37,634 nt of DNA, from contig JBJKSB010000065.1 of assembly GCA_046704385.1 (NCBI GenBank), positions 1 to 37,634 on the forward strand, given 5' to 3'. The translations under genes were made by a program, and so were the position numbers. Positions within the stretch are counted from its first letter, which is position 1. The number at the start of each line of letters is the position of its first letter. Below are positions 1-8,253 of this stretch, one piece after another. This DNA comes from GH45 sp046704385 (GTDB lineage: Bacteria > Bacteroidota > Bacteroidia > Bacteroidales > SZUA-534). Below the pieces are notes generated by a model that worked only from the letters and a program-made list of their open reading frames with translations, was not told the origin of the DNA and ran no database searches.

Positions 1-524
1 CGTTTGTTTTTCTCCCAAAGCGGCGGCAAAAGTATCCCCCTTTATCTTATCTTCCAAACTTTTTTGTAACTATTTTTTTATTTTCTTTTTTATCCCTTTT
101 TAATGCATTGAATAAGTGATTTTTACAAGTAATCATTTTTTCAGAGTTTATTAAAAGCAACATAAAAAATTATTCCTTAGTCAAGCTACTACATATATAT
201 TAATTGCATCATTAATTACAAAAAAAATCTATGCACTCATAAATTCTCACAGCCAAACCAAAATCTCCATCATTTTTACGGTCCAAAATCTATCTGAAAC
301 TAAAATATAGTTCATAAATCAAATGAATTCCAGTAAAAACAATTTTCACAAATATTTTTACATCTTAATTAAATTATAATAATTTTAGAGCGAAACTATG
401 AGGTATAAACTTACGCTAAAAACTGTGCAACCTTAATTATTTCAATGGTTATGATGCAAATCTTACCTGTAATTTTTTGTTTCAATCGATTTTATGGGTT
501 TTTGTTGAAATTCAATAGACTATT
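1..524. other. AT-rich left intergenic region
   Basis: No coding sequence of convincing length or composition is seen here. The left end carries a minus-strand promoter pointing out of the window (listed separately), so the region looks like a divergent spacer between an unseen minus-strand gene and the methyltransferase at 525. No clear TAnnTTTG box was found for the plus-strand gene. The rest is A/T-rich with poly-T runs and no strong inverted repeat. Confidence 0.6.
27..58 (-). promoter_or_regulatory. Bacteroidota-type promoter firing leftward
   Basis: Read on the minus strand, a perfect -7 box TACTTTTG (27-34) is preceded by TTTG (55-58) with a 20-base spacer. This matches the TTTG/TAnnTTTG promoter layout known for Bacteroidota. 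Its gene would lie beyond the left edge. The 13 bases starting at the -7 box, TACTTTTGCCGCC, recur exactly at 24881. Confidence 0.6.
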
Positions 525-1208
525 ATGGAATTAATATTTATACTGGTAGAACCGGCTGTCCCCGAAAACATAGGTGCGGCTGCCAGAGCTATAAAAACAA
601 TGGGATTTTCAAATCTCCGATTAGTTAATACCGAAGCCCATTTAAAGGATCAGGCTAAATGGCTTGCCCATGGCTCGAATGAGATTCTGGAAAGTGCCAC
701 AGTTTATAAATGTTTTGAAGATTCGATTGCTGATATTGACTTTATTATGGCCACAACTGCAAAAAGCAGAAGTGTTAAATTTGATTACTATACACCTGAG
801 CAAGCAAGATATATTTTTGAACAAAAAGCCGGAACTATTAAAAATGCCGGTATTGTTTTTGGCAGTGAAGAAAGCGGTTTAAAAAATGAAGAGCTTGCTC
901 TATGTGATATAGCGATTACCATTCCTATTACGGAACCTTACCCATCTATAAATTTGGCACAATCTGTTATGATTCTGGCATATGTTTTTTCAAATTGTAG
1001 ACTAAAAGCTGATGTTATGGACAACAATAATAATAATTATGTGTTGTTAAAGCAAAAAACGAGCTCTGCTTTAAATATGCTGAACATCAAAAAGGGTGAT
1101 AATCTATTTGGCCGTATATTGGAACGAATATCGACTGCCAGGGCAACAGATATTAACCTGATGCTTTCGATAATCAGCCGATTTGAAAAATTAATAAGCA
1201 AAAAATAA
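525..1208 (+). CDS. trmJ: TrmJ-like RNA 2'-O-methyltransferase (SpoU/TrmH family)
   Basis: This 227-residue protein belongs to the SPOUT (SpoU/TrmH) methyltransferases, which fold as a trefoil knot and transfer a methyl group from S-adenosylmethionine to a ribose 2'-OH. The N-terminal motif PAVPENIGAAARAIKTMG (residues ~9-26) corresponds to SpoU motif 1. VFGSEESGL (~110-118) is the motif 2 SAM loop, and PSINLAQSVMI (~144-154) is motif 3 of the knot. Length and the PEN-IGAAARA pattern are closest to TrmJ, which methylates position 32 of tRNA; another tRNA or rRNA target is possible. The ATG at 525 gives a complete motif 1 a few residues in. The stop at 1206-1208 is immediately followed by the next ATG at 1209, so the two genes are probably cotranscribed and translationally coupled. 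Confidence 0.85.
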   Translation: MELIFILVEPAVPENIGAAARAIKTMGFSNLRLVNTEAHLKDQAKWLAHGSNEILESATVYKCFEDSIADIDFIMATTAKSRSVKFDYYTPEQARYIFEQKAGTIKNAGIVFGSEESGLKNEELALCDIAITIPITEPYPSINLAQSVMILAYVFSNCRLKADVMDNNNNNYVLLKQKTSSALNMLNIKKGDNLFGRILERISTARATDINLMLSIISRFEKLISKK

Positions 1209-2195
1209 ATGGGTTATTCTATTACACAGCTTACCACGGGTGGTATTATGACTAACTATGATTGTTCGGTACGTTGTGCCCATTGCCGACATAATGCCTC
1301 TCCATCACGTAACGGGGGTTTTATTTCAGAAGAAATGCTGGATAAAATAATAAAAAAACTTGAGTTACTTGGTTGTAAATCAGTTCATATTGAGGGTGGG
1401 GAACCTTTTTTATACCCGGATAAACTTATAGAAACCGTAAAAAAGATTAGCGAAAGTAATCTGCATCTGGAACACATTGTTACCAATAGTTCATGGTATC
1501 AGAATTACAAGGACACTAAAGCATTATTAAAAACACTTAAATCGTACGGTTTAGGCAGACTATTATTAAAAGTTGGCCCTTTTCAAAATGAAAATATCCC
1601 TTTAAAAAAAGTACAAAATGTTGCTAAAGTTGCGGATGAACTCCGAATAAATATAATAATATGGGATAATGAAGTATATCCCGAGGTATCATCATTTGAT
1701 GTAACTAAAACCCATCCGTTAAGCAAGTATTTAAAGAAATACGGGGATGATTATATGAAAAAGCTTGCAGAATGTTTTAAAGTAACCTTTGCAGGCCGAT
1801 CATTCAAAGCATATGAAAAATATCTTAATAAATACTCTGTTAATGACCTTATGGCTCAAAATAAGGGATGTATTTATGATTTTCCAACTTCAACACATTT
1901 TCATGTGGATATGTTTGGGAATTTTATTTTTTCGCATACCAATGGAGTTACTTTACAAGTTGAAGATTTGGGGCTTGAACTCGATCCAAAAAAATATCCT
2001 TATTTGACAATCTTGTTAAATGGGGGATTTGAAAGCCTATACAAACTCGTTAGTCAAAAATACAATTTTAAACCCAAACCTGACGGTTATATCAGCAAGT
2101 GTCACTTATGTTATGAAGTGAGAAGATTTTTGGTTGTAGAGAATAATATCAATTCGCCTGATTTACAACCAATTGATTTTTATTATAATAATTGA
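1209..2195 (+). CDS. Radical SAM protein with C-terminal CxxC
   Basis: The protein has 328 residues. The CxxxCxxC cluster motif is at C19, C23 and C26, ligating the [4Fe-4S] cluster that cleaves S-adenosylmethionine. The GGEPFL segment (~63-68) is the usual SAM-binding GGEP motif. The C-terminus carries further cysteines, including a CHLC pair near residue 300, which may ligate an auxiliary cluster as in SPASM or twitch-type proteins, although only part of such a motif is visible. The substrate cannot be told from sequence. The gene starts directly after the TrmJ-like stop codon with no spacer, which suggests one transcript and perhaps a shared role in RNA modification, but that link is inference. 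Its codons are noticeably A/T-rich. The ATG at 1209 was kept because the conserved strand before the cysteines needs the residues it adds. Confidence 0.85.
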   Translation: MGYSITQLTTGGIMTNYDCSVRCAHCRHNASPSRNGGFISEEMLDKIIKKLELLGCKSVHIEGGEPFLYPDKLIETVKKISESNLHLEHIVTNSSWYQNYKDTKALLKTLKSYGLGRLLLKVGPFQNENIPLKKVQNVAKVADELRINIIIWDNEVYPEVSSFDVTKTHPLSKYLKKYGDDYMKKLAECFKVTFAGRSFKAYEKYLNKYSVNDLMAQNKGCIYDFPTSTHFHVDMFGNFIFSHTNGVTLQVEDLGLELDPKKYPYLTILLNGGFESLYKLVSQKYNFKPKPDGYISKCHLCYEVRRFLVVENNINSPDLQPIDFYYNN

Positions 2196-2819
2196 AATTT
2201 CTTAACATTTCAGTTGTCTGAATCCATAAAAACCCTAAGCATAAGCTTTTACAATAATAATTTTACAAAAATCTGATAATTTTTTACTGTATAACTATGC
2301 AATTTTAAGTTTTTTTACTATTTTTACAGCGGTTAATGGATCATCAAGTTTCATCTTGATGGTAAAAATTTGGTTATATGGTAAAAGCTGCTTCTCCCCG
2401 TTGCAGCTTTTACTCTTTTATACACCACACTCATTATCAATAAATTAGAGATCACTTCAAAAAAAACGGATGTATCAAATATTCACTTAAGCATTAGGAT
2501 TTTGTCTTGCTTCCAATGATGTTATTATCCAAAACTTATAAATTGACAATTATCAGCCTAATGTTAATTAATTAATTAGTTTTTTCTATTATATACGTTC
2601 TTTTCCATGATGAAAAGGAACCAAAAATCAATCGAAATATCCGAATTCTGATAATGTCATAGTCACTTGTATGTTTTGGTAACATCTCAAGGATGCTGGG
2701 TCTTTTTGCTTTTTTCCCTTTTGTGTATTTTTTTCTTTAAGTTTATCATACTTACAAAATTCATTTTTATATTTAGCCTTATAAATTCAGTAAACCAATT
2801 ATTACTTAACACAACAATT
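2196..2819. other. Long intergenic region with hairpin array
   Basis: This is a 624-base spacer between the radical SAM gene and the secreted PKD protein. It contains the structured element at 2320-2413 (listed separately). Around 2609-2630 there is a smaller hairpin pairing CTTTTC with GAAAAG around CATGAT. An open frame starting with TTG at 2667 runs into the downstream gene, but its translation before 2820 is low-complexity hydrophobic sequence ahead of a second, proper signal peptide, so it was not treated as coding. No perfect -7 box was identified for the downstream gene. Confidence 0.5.
2320..2413 (+). ncRNA. Candidate structured RNA or terminator complex
   Basis: Three perfect stems occur in under 100 bases. 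ATTTTTAC (2320-2327) pairs with GTAAAAAT (2362-2369) and encloses CATCAAG (2342-2348) pairing with CTTGATG (2355-2361). The 3' arms abut, so these two stems can stack, leaving a 14-base bulge on the 5' side. A third stem, GTAAAAGCTGC (2381-2391) with GCAGCTTTTAC (2403-2413), has a C-rich 11-base loop and is followed by a T-rich stretch, resembling an intrinsic terminator. It could end the upstream operon, be the tail of a small RNA, or belong to a cis-regulatory leader. No recognised RNA family was identified. Confidence 0.35.
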
Positions 2820-4571
2820 ATGAAAATAAAAATTACTATGATTATGGCTATTGCCATGCTTTTTTCGATATATTACCCGGGAAAAGCACAAATTCAACCC
2901 ACAGCCAATATCCCATTTTTAGGCGATCAGGAACTTACTATTGATGGTTTAACAGATGCTGTTTGGGAACAGGTATCGAGTACAACAATTGATAAACCAT
3001 TTTATAACGAAACTCCAACTCTAAACAGTGCTACCTGGAAAGCCCTTTGGAATAATAAAGGTATATATGTGTTAGTTGAAGTATCAGATGATGAATGGTT
3101 GCCATCCTGGAAAACCAATTCAGAAGATTGGCTATCGGATAAACCAGAACTGTATTTTGATGTGACTACTCCTCAAAAAGATGGTGGTGGTGCTATAAAC
3201 GGTAATGGTAATTATCAAATTGCACCAAACTTTTCGCAAGATAATCCGGGTTCACTTAAAATCTACACTCAAAATTCCTTTTTGGAAAGTGACAGCGTGT
3301 TGTACGCTGAAAGTTACGATACACTTGGAAACTATTCTATGGAATATTTTGTACCTTTTAGTGCTTTGAAGGATAATAATGGAACAATTACAAGCCCCGA
3401 AACCTTACCAACCATTGGTTTCGATGTAACCATAATAGATTCAGATGAACCGGGTTCTAACGTACGTAACAGAACTGTATGGGCGAATGCCGGGCCACAA
3501 GAAAGCTGGTTTGGTATGGATGATGTTGGATTAATTACTTTTATTAAAGATACTTTATCCAATTTACAAGTTAAATTCACGGTATCAGATACTGTAGTTA
3601 CTCAGGGTGATTTCGTTCAGTTCATTAATTTATCATCCGGTTCGTCACTTACATATTTATGGGATTTTGGTGACAGTATCACATCAACTCAGAGAGACCC
3701 ATGGCATTCATATACCAAAGAAGGATCGTACACCGTTTCATTAACTGTATCTGATGCTGATTCAAGCATTACTGAAACAGTTGTTGATTATATTACCGTT
3801 ATTAAATCGAATATTCCTATTGTTGATTTCAAAGCAGATACAACTGTAGTTAAAATAAATACTGAAATATCATTCACCGATTTAAGTCAGAATAATCCAA
3901 CCGGATGGTTGTGGAATTTTGGAGATACACTAACTTCAAATGAGCAAAATCCTAAGCATAGTTATGCTTTACCCGGCATTTATACGGTAAAACTCGTTGC
4001 CTCAAATAATGGTGGAAGAGACTCTTTAACCAAATCGAATTATATAACAGTGGAAGGTTTGGCTCCCAAAACGGATTTTAAAGCTGATATAACAGATACT
4101 AAAACAGATTCAGTAATTAAATTTACTGACTTTTCAGAAAATGATCCAACAAACTGGGCCTGGGACTTTGGAGATGGTACGAGCTCTGACTTACAAAACC
4201 CAAGTCATGTTTATACACAAGCTGGAACTTATTCTGTTTCTCTGACTACATCAAATGATTGGGGATCGGATATTGAAACAAAAACAGACTATATAATCGT
4301 TAATAGTGTTGAAGAAGTTAACATGCGAAATGCAAATATAGTCAGCATTTTTCCAAATCCAACCTCAGGTATTGTAAATATCAGAATCGGTGAGGATAAT
4401 AGTAATAACAAGATAACGATTATAGATTTCAGTGGCAAACTTGTACTTGAAATTAATAATCCTGCAAATTCTATTCAAACCGTTGATATGTCAGGATATT
4501 CTAAAGGCATTTATTGGGTTAAAATATCAGATAATAAATTAACCTCTGTCAGGAAAATGATTTTACAATAA
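2820..4571 (+). CDS. Secreted CBM9-like, triple-PKD protein with T9SS sorting domain
   Basis: Starting at the ATG at 2820 gives 583 residues with a clean 24-residue signal peptide ending in GKAQ; a longer frame from TTG at 2667 is not credible. Residues ~30-215 resemble a CBM9/DOMON-like beta-sandwich, with the TIDGLTDAVWE opening and a KALWNNKGIYVLVEVSDDEW segment, a module that binds sugars or haem-like ligands. Three PKD domains follow (~249-330, ~331-415, ~416-500), each with the W-DFGD and P-H-Y signature. The C-terminus (~505-583) is a type A T9SS sorting domain: IFPNPTSG, a central ITIIDFSGK strand and a terminal YSKGIYWVKI segment. The protein is probably exported through the outer membrane and anchored or released. 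No catalytic domain is visible, so binding or adhesion is the likely role. Confidence 0.85.
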   Translation: MKIKITMIMAIAMLFSIYYPGKAQIQPTANIPFLGDQELTIDGLTDAVWEQVSSTTIDKPFYNETPTLNSATWKALWNNKGIYVLVEVSDDEWLPSWKTNSEDWLSDKPELYFDVTTPQKDGGGAINGNGNYQIAPNFSQDNPGSLKIYTQNSFLESDSVLYAESYDTLGNYSMEYFVPFSALKDNNGTITSPETLPTIGFDVTIIDSDEPGSNVRNRTVWANAGPQESWFGMDDVGLITFIKDTLSNLQVKFTVSDTVVTQGDFVQFINLSSGSSLTYLWDFGDSITSTQRDPWHSYTKEGSYTVSLTVSDADSSITETVVDYITVIKSNIPIVDFKADTTVVKINTEISFTDLSQNNPTGWLWNFGDTLTSNEQNPKHSYALPGIYTVKLVASNNGGRDSLTKSNYITVEGLAPKTDFKADITDTKTDSVIKFTDFSENDPTNWAWDFGDGTSSDLQNPSHVYTQAGTYSVSLTTSNDWGSDIETKTDYIIVNSVEEVNMRNANIVSIFPNPTSGIVNIRIGEDNSNNKITIIDFSGKLVLEINNPANSIQTVDMSGYSKGIYWVKISDNKLTSVRKMILQ

Positions 4572-4603
4572 ATCAAACCTATTAATTTTAAGCGGGTATT
4601 TGA

Positions 4604-4632
4604 GGGGCGTTATTTAAGAACGTCCCTTTTTT
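4604..4632 (+). terminator. Rho-independent terminator after the CBM9/PKD gene
   Basis: GGGGCGTT (4604-4611) pairs with AACGTCCC (4619-4626) over 8 bases with one G-T wobble. The loop is 7 bases and six T follow. It lies 33 bases after the stop codon. Confidence 0.85.
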
Positions 4633-4688
4633 AATTGTGATTTGCACTTCAGGTTGGTAAATGCTGGTTAAGTATCAAATAAAATTGC

Positions 4689-4721
4689 AAAAAAAGCTGG
4701 CTATTTAATGAAACAGTCAGC
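4689..4721 (-). terminator. Rho-independent terminator of the DUF4382 gene
   Basis: On the minus strand GCTGACT pairs with AGCCAGC with one mismatch, followed by seven T (plus-strand A run 4689-4695). It faces the terminator at 4604-4632, which fits the convergent gene pair. Confidence 0.65.
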
Positions 4722-4744
4722 CTTTACCTTTGTATTATAAGATT

Positions 4745-5527
4745 TTAATTTACAGAACTTATTCTTAAGGTATCCACATTTGTACTCATTCCGGTTGTAA
4801 CTTCAACATTATCGATACTAAGGGTTTGATATCCACTAACCGGTTTTACATCCAATTTATAGGTTCCTTCGCTTACCCCACCAATTAAAAACCGACCAGA
4901 AACTGTATCGGCAATAGTCCCCAGCGTATCATTGTTTTGGGAAACAGCCTGGATATGAGGTTTAGCCGAAGCCGGATCAATTACTCCACTAATAGCACCA
5001 CTGGTAGCCTCGGCATAAGTTCTGATTACCGGTTTCAAAGAATAATTACCATTCCCTTTTTCAACTATTGAACGTCCGGCATCAAAATCGATCCACATTT
5101 TATAAGTAACTCCCGCCACCAAATCTGCATGAATATTAAATTTTAAACCTGATTGCTGACTGGATGGAGTCTTTAGATCGTAATATACCCCATTTTTCTT
5201 AACCTGGTTATTATCTCCCAATACCAAACGCATTTGTAAAATGTGTCCTGCCGGTAACTCCTGTTCAACCAAAACAGTATCTAACCCGTTACTAAAATCC
5301 AATAAATTGTAAACTCCGGCATTTGTATTCTCTAATGTCATCCAACTACTACTGTCGTTTCCACCCGAATAATTTATTTCAACTTTTTGAACATCAATTA
5401 AAACTTCCTCAAAATCTGCAGGGGAATCTGTCAGTTTAACATTTAAAACTGCATTACTTTTACTTTTATCGTTACAACTGCTTAAAAAAATCAAAGCAAT
5501 CGAACCAAGAATTAACATGTTTTTCAT
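4745..5527 (-). CDS. DUF4382 lipoprotein with CarboxypepD_reg-like tail
   Basis: The ATG at 5527 gives 260 residues beginning with a lipoprotein signal peptide; the lipobox LSSC places the lipidated cysteine at residue 18. An earlier ATG at 5560 would only lengthen the charged n-region. Residues ~25-165 match the DUF4382 pattern (LNVKLTDSPADFEEVLIDVQKVEI, followed by a NLLDFSNG segment), a beta-rich domain of unknown function common in Bacteroidota lipoproteins. Residues ~180-255 look like a carboxypeptidase-regulatory-like beta-sandwich (GAISGVIDP, then GRFLIGGVSEGTYKLDV). The gene is on the same strand as, and about 234 bases downstream of, the TonB-dependent receptor, but a strong hairpin lies between them, so cotranscription is uncertain. 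Confidence 0.85.
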   Translation of the reverse strand: MKNMLILGSIALIFLSSCNDKSKSNAVLNVKLTDSPADFEEVLIDVQKVEINYSGGNDSSSWMTLENTNAGVYNLLDFSNGLDTVLVEQELPAGHILQMRLVLGDNNQVKKNGVYYDLKTPSSQQSGLKFNIHADLVAGVTYKMWIDFDAGRSIVEKGNGNYSLKPVIRTYAEATSGAISGVIDPASAKPHIQAVSQNNDTLGTIADTVSGRFLIGGVSEGTYKLDVKPVSGYQTLSIDNVEVTTGMSTNVDTLRISSVN

Positions 5528-5713
5528 TAGAGTATATTTTAAATTATAATTACGATCCATCAATCATTTTGTTTTATAAATTATCCATTGTTTTTTGATA
5601 AAATCATAGGGATCAAAATTGCGATTTATAAGTTGCTGTATATGAAAACAAACAGGTAAATACTAATTTCATCTGAATATTTATTATTTCAGGATTAAAT
5701 ATCAGATTCTATT

Positions 5714-5750
5714 AAAAAAAGTTTTGCACCAGTCTGTTAAACAAACCGGT
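5714..5750 (-). terminator. Terminator after the TonB-dependent receptor
   Basis: The 23-base segment 5728-5750 folds as a nearly continuous hairpin on the minus strand, with outer ACC/GGT pairs, two G-T wobbles and a small loop. It is followed after a few bases by a seven-T run (plus-strand A run 5714-5720). It lies just past the stop at 5762. Confidence 0.7.
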
Positions 5751-5761
5751 ACAAATGCAAA

Positions 5762-8125
5762 TTAAAACTCAATACGATAATTCAAAACAGGTACCAAACC
5801 TACCATATAGCTCTGCTCCATGCGTTTTGTTTCAGGGGAATAGTATTCATCCCAAATATTCAAACGTCCAGTGGCATTCTGCAGGTCTAGAGAAACTATC
5901 CAACTCCAGTTGGGATTGTTTTTCCGGAAATTTATTCCCAGATCGATTCTGAAATAGTCAGGAGCTTTGGTTTCAAAAGCCTGATCATAAATACGGACTG
6001 TTTCGTTCTGTTTAATTGAGGCCTGGATGTCTACGGGAACGGTTCGATATCCCCCACGCCAGATCAAACGTGCATTAGCTCCCAAAATATTTTGTTTGTT
6101 TTTGCCAACACAAAACTCTTTTCCTCCCACCAAATTATATATATACCTACTATTATAAAAGGTATTACGCTCTTCAAAACCAGGCATTTTATATTTAGAC
6201 TCGAATAATGAAACTGTTCCCAACAGATAATAATTCCGCGAAAAGAACTTTTGAAGGGTAAACTCAAGTCCATAATTACGTCCGGTACCTTTGTTTACAA
6301 ATTTTTCGTTGGTAAAACCACTTGAAAAGTTTAAAGCTGTTATAGTACCGGTTGTATCATCAAGCTGTACAGGCACATCGTACAAATGCTGGTAATATAT
6401 CTCGGTTTTTAACCGCCAGTGGTTTGTTATTTTCCAATTATGACCCAGTACAATATGTGCAGCCTTAGTAATTTTCAAATTTTTATTCGGTGTATAAGAG
6501 TTGCCGTTTAGATCAATACTCTCAGCTAAGTAAATAGAAACTGGTTCAGCTTTGCTATGCAATCCGGCACCAAAATTCAAGGTATTATGCTCATTAATTT
6601 TCCATTTTGCACCAATCCGGGGTTCCACGGCATAATCATTATTTAATGCCAGGTATGTTGCATGTACACCCGAGTTAAAATCGAGGTTTTCAGTCACGCG
6701 ATATTGCCACTGAAAATATGCCTCGTACATATTTGTATTGCCTGAATTTGCTATTTGATGCTCAAACAACCGGCTGTCAAAATTATACCTGTCATAATTC
6801 AGATCAAATGCCTGATTACTCAATGAAATTCCTGCTCTCACAACGTGTTTTGCATTAAATTTATGATTTATAAAAGAGTTGACAGAAAAGGTATTATAAG
6901 CAAAATATTCATCTTCGATACTGGTTTCCAGGTAATTAACACCAATTGAATCAACCATCACCTTGCTTGATACTGTTGAATAAGCAGCAACGGTCCTCAA
7001 ATAAGTTTTTTGATTTTTAAAAATGTAATTATGAGTTAATCCGCTGATTAATAAATTGTGGTCTTCGGTATCTTCGAAATGATCGCCACGATATTCCCAA
7101 CTGGCTGAATCCAATATTACGGTTGATCCGGCAGAACTCATTCCGCCCAGGCCCCATAATGAAAATGTTCCCATATTTTTGGTGGGCATGTTAATTTTAT
7201 AGGACAAATCCTGAAATTTGGGTACTATATCTCCACCACTGATATCGATGCCCACTTTGCTTAACATTTCAAGGGTTGAATATCGGTAATTTACCAGGTA
7301 ACTGGCATCCGAACCTTGTTTAAAAGGACCCTCGGCAGCCACCTGTGCGCCTAAAACACCCATCTGCAAAGCATATTCCCGCTTTTCGGTATTTCCATTC
7401 CGCAATTTTAAATCAAAAATTCCGGATAAAGCATTTCCATATTCAGCCGGAAAAGCGCCGGTAAAGAAATCGGAGTTATCCAACACCTGAGAACTCAGGG
7501 CACATACCCCACCTCCAGAACCACCTTCACCGTTAGGGAAATGGTTCGGATTTGGAATGGCAATTCCCTCCATGCGATAAAGCATTCCACGCGGAGAATT
7601 ACCCCGTATAACCAGCTCGTTATCTTCATCTTCAGCGGCTGAAACTCCGGCCATAGATTGTGCCGTGCGTGCCGGGTCATTTATTCCGGCTGCCACCCGT
7701 GATGTTTCCTCAACACTAATGGTTTGTGCACTAATAGTAGCCATGGAATTAATAGCTTCACTTTTATCTTTACGCGCTGTCACTTTAACTTCTTCAATCT
7801 CAGTAACCGCTTCTTTAAGTGCAACATTAATGACTACTTCGCGACCTGATGCTACCATAATTTGATTACGATATGCATCTTCGAAGCCCATAAAACTAAA
7901 TTTAAAGCTTTGCCGGCCCACCGGTACATTTTCAATTTTAAAATTGCCATCAAAGTCGGTAGTTGTCCCTACAATAGGATCAGCATTTAAAAGAACAACG
8001 GTTGCTCCCGGTAGTGGTGTTTTGGTATCCACATCAGTAATGGTACCTTTTACCGTTTGGGTCAGGTTTTGTGCATTTATGACACTGGTGAGTGTAACAA
8101 GTATTATAATAATTATTGTTTTCAT
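5762..8125 (-). CDS. TonB-dependent receptor with CarboxypepD_reg domain
   Basis: The ATG at 8125 gives 787 residues and a 19-residue signal peptide ending in INAQ. An in-frame TTG further upstream adds an implausible leader that would overlap the promoter. Residues ~25-110 form a CarboxypepD_reg-like domain (VKGTITDVDTKTPLPGATV, then DFDGNFKIENVPVG), typical of Bacteroidota receptors. The plug domain (~140-240) shows LVIRGNSPRGMLYRMEGI and a GAFPAEYGNALSGIFDLKLR segment, and the rest is an outer-membrane beta-barrel ending in phenylalanine, as expected for BamA recognition. It should import a ligand using TonB energy, but the ligand is unknown. No SusD partner follows, so this is not a classical polysaccharide locus. 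It follows the other barrel gene by 128 bases and has its own perfect -7 box. Confidence 0.9.
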   Translation of the reverse strand: MKTIIIIILVTLTSVINAQNLTQTVKGTITDVDTKTPLPGATVVLLNADPIVGTTTDFDGNFKIENVPVGRQSFKFSFMGFEDAYRNQIMVASGREVVINVALKEAVTEIEEVKVTARKDKSEAINSMATISAQTISVEETSRVAAGINDPARTAQSMAGVSAAEDEDNELVIRGNSPRGMLYRMEGIAIPNPNHFPNGEGGSGGGVCALSSQVLDNSDFFTGAFPAEYGNALSGIFDLKLRNGNTEKREYALQMGVLGAQVAAEGPFKQGSDASYLVNYRYSTLEMLSKVGIDISGGDIVPKFQDLSYKINMPTKNMGTFSLWGLGGMSSAGSTVILDSASWEYRGDHFEDTEDHNLLISGLTHNYIFKNQKTYLRTVAAYSTVSSKVMVDSIGVNYLETSIEDEYFAYNTFSVNSFINHKFNAKHVVRAGISLSNQAFDLNYDRYNFDSRLFEHQIANSGNTNMYEAYFQWQYRVTENLDFNSGVHATYLALNNDYAVEPRIGAKWKINEHNTLNFGAGLHSKAEPVSIYLAESIDLNGNSYTPNKNLKITKAAHIVLGHNWKITNHWRLKTEIYYQHLYDVPVQLDDTTGTITALNFSSGFTNEKFVNKGTGRNYGLEFTLQKFFSRNYYLLGTVSLFESKYKMPGFEERNTFYNSRYIYNLVGGKEFCVGKNKQNILGANARLIWRGGYRTVPVDIQASIKQNETVRIYDQAFETKAPDYFRIDLGINFRKNNPNWSWIVSLDLQNATGRLNIWDEYYSPETKRMEQSYMVGLVPVLNYRIEF

Positions 8126-8152
8126 AGCTTTAGGTTTTAGGATGTAATGATG

Positions 8153-8160
8153 CAAAAGTA
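8153..8160 (-). promoter_or_regulatory. -7 box of the TonB-dependent receptor gene
   Basis: The minus strand carries TACTTTTG, a perfect TAnnTTTG, 27 bases before the ATG at 8125. No clear TTTG at the -33 position is visible; a TTTAG lies roughly at the right distance. The box supports the 8125 start over the upstream TTG. Confidence 0.5.
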
Positions 8161-8253
8161 GTAGCGTCTTGTTTTGCACTAAATTGTAGATACCCTGCAA
8201 ATCAACCGCACCAATACCTCAACGCACTACTCATGCACTACAGGATTAAAAAA

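Noticed and set aside
2667..2819. TTG-started N-terminal extension of the CBM9/PKD protein
   Set aside because: It adds a low-complexity hydrophobic stretch ahead of a normal signal peptide that begins at the ATG at 2820.
8126..8200. TTG-started N-terminal extension of the TonB-dependent receptor
   Set aside because: It overlaps the perfect -7 box at 8153-8160, and the ATG at 8125 starts a normal signal peptide.
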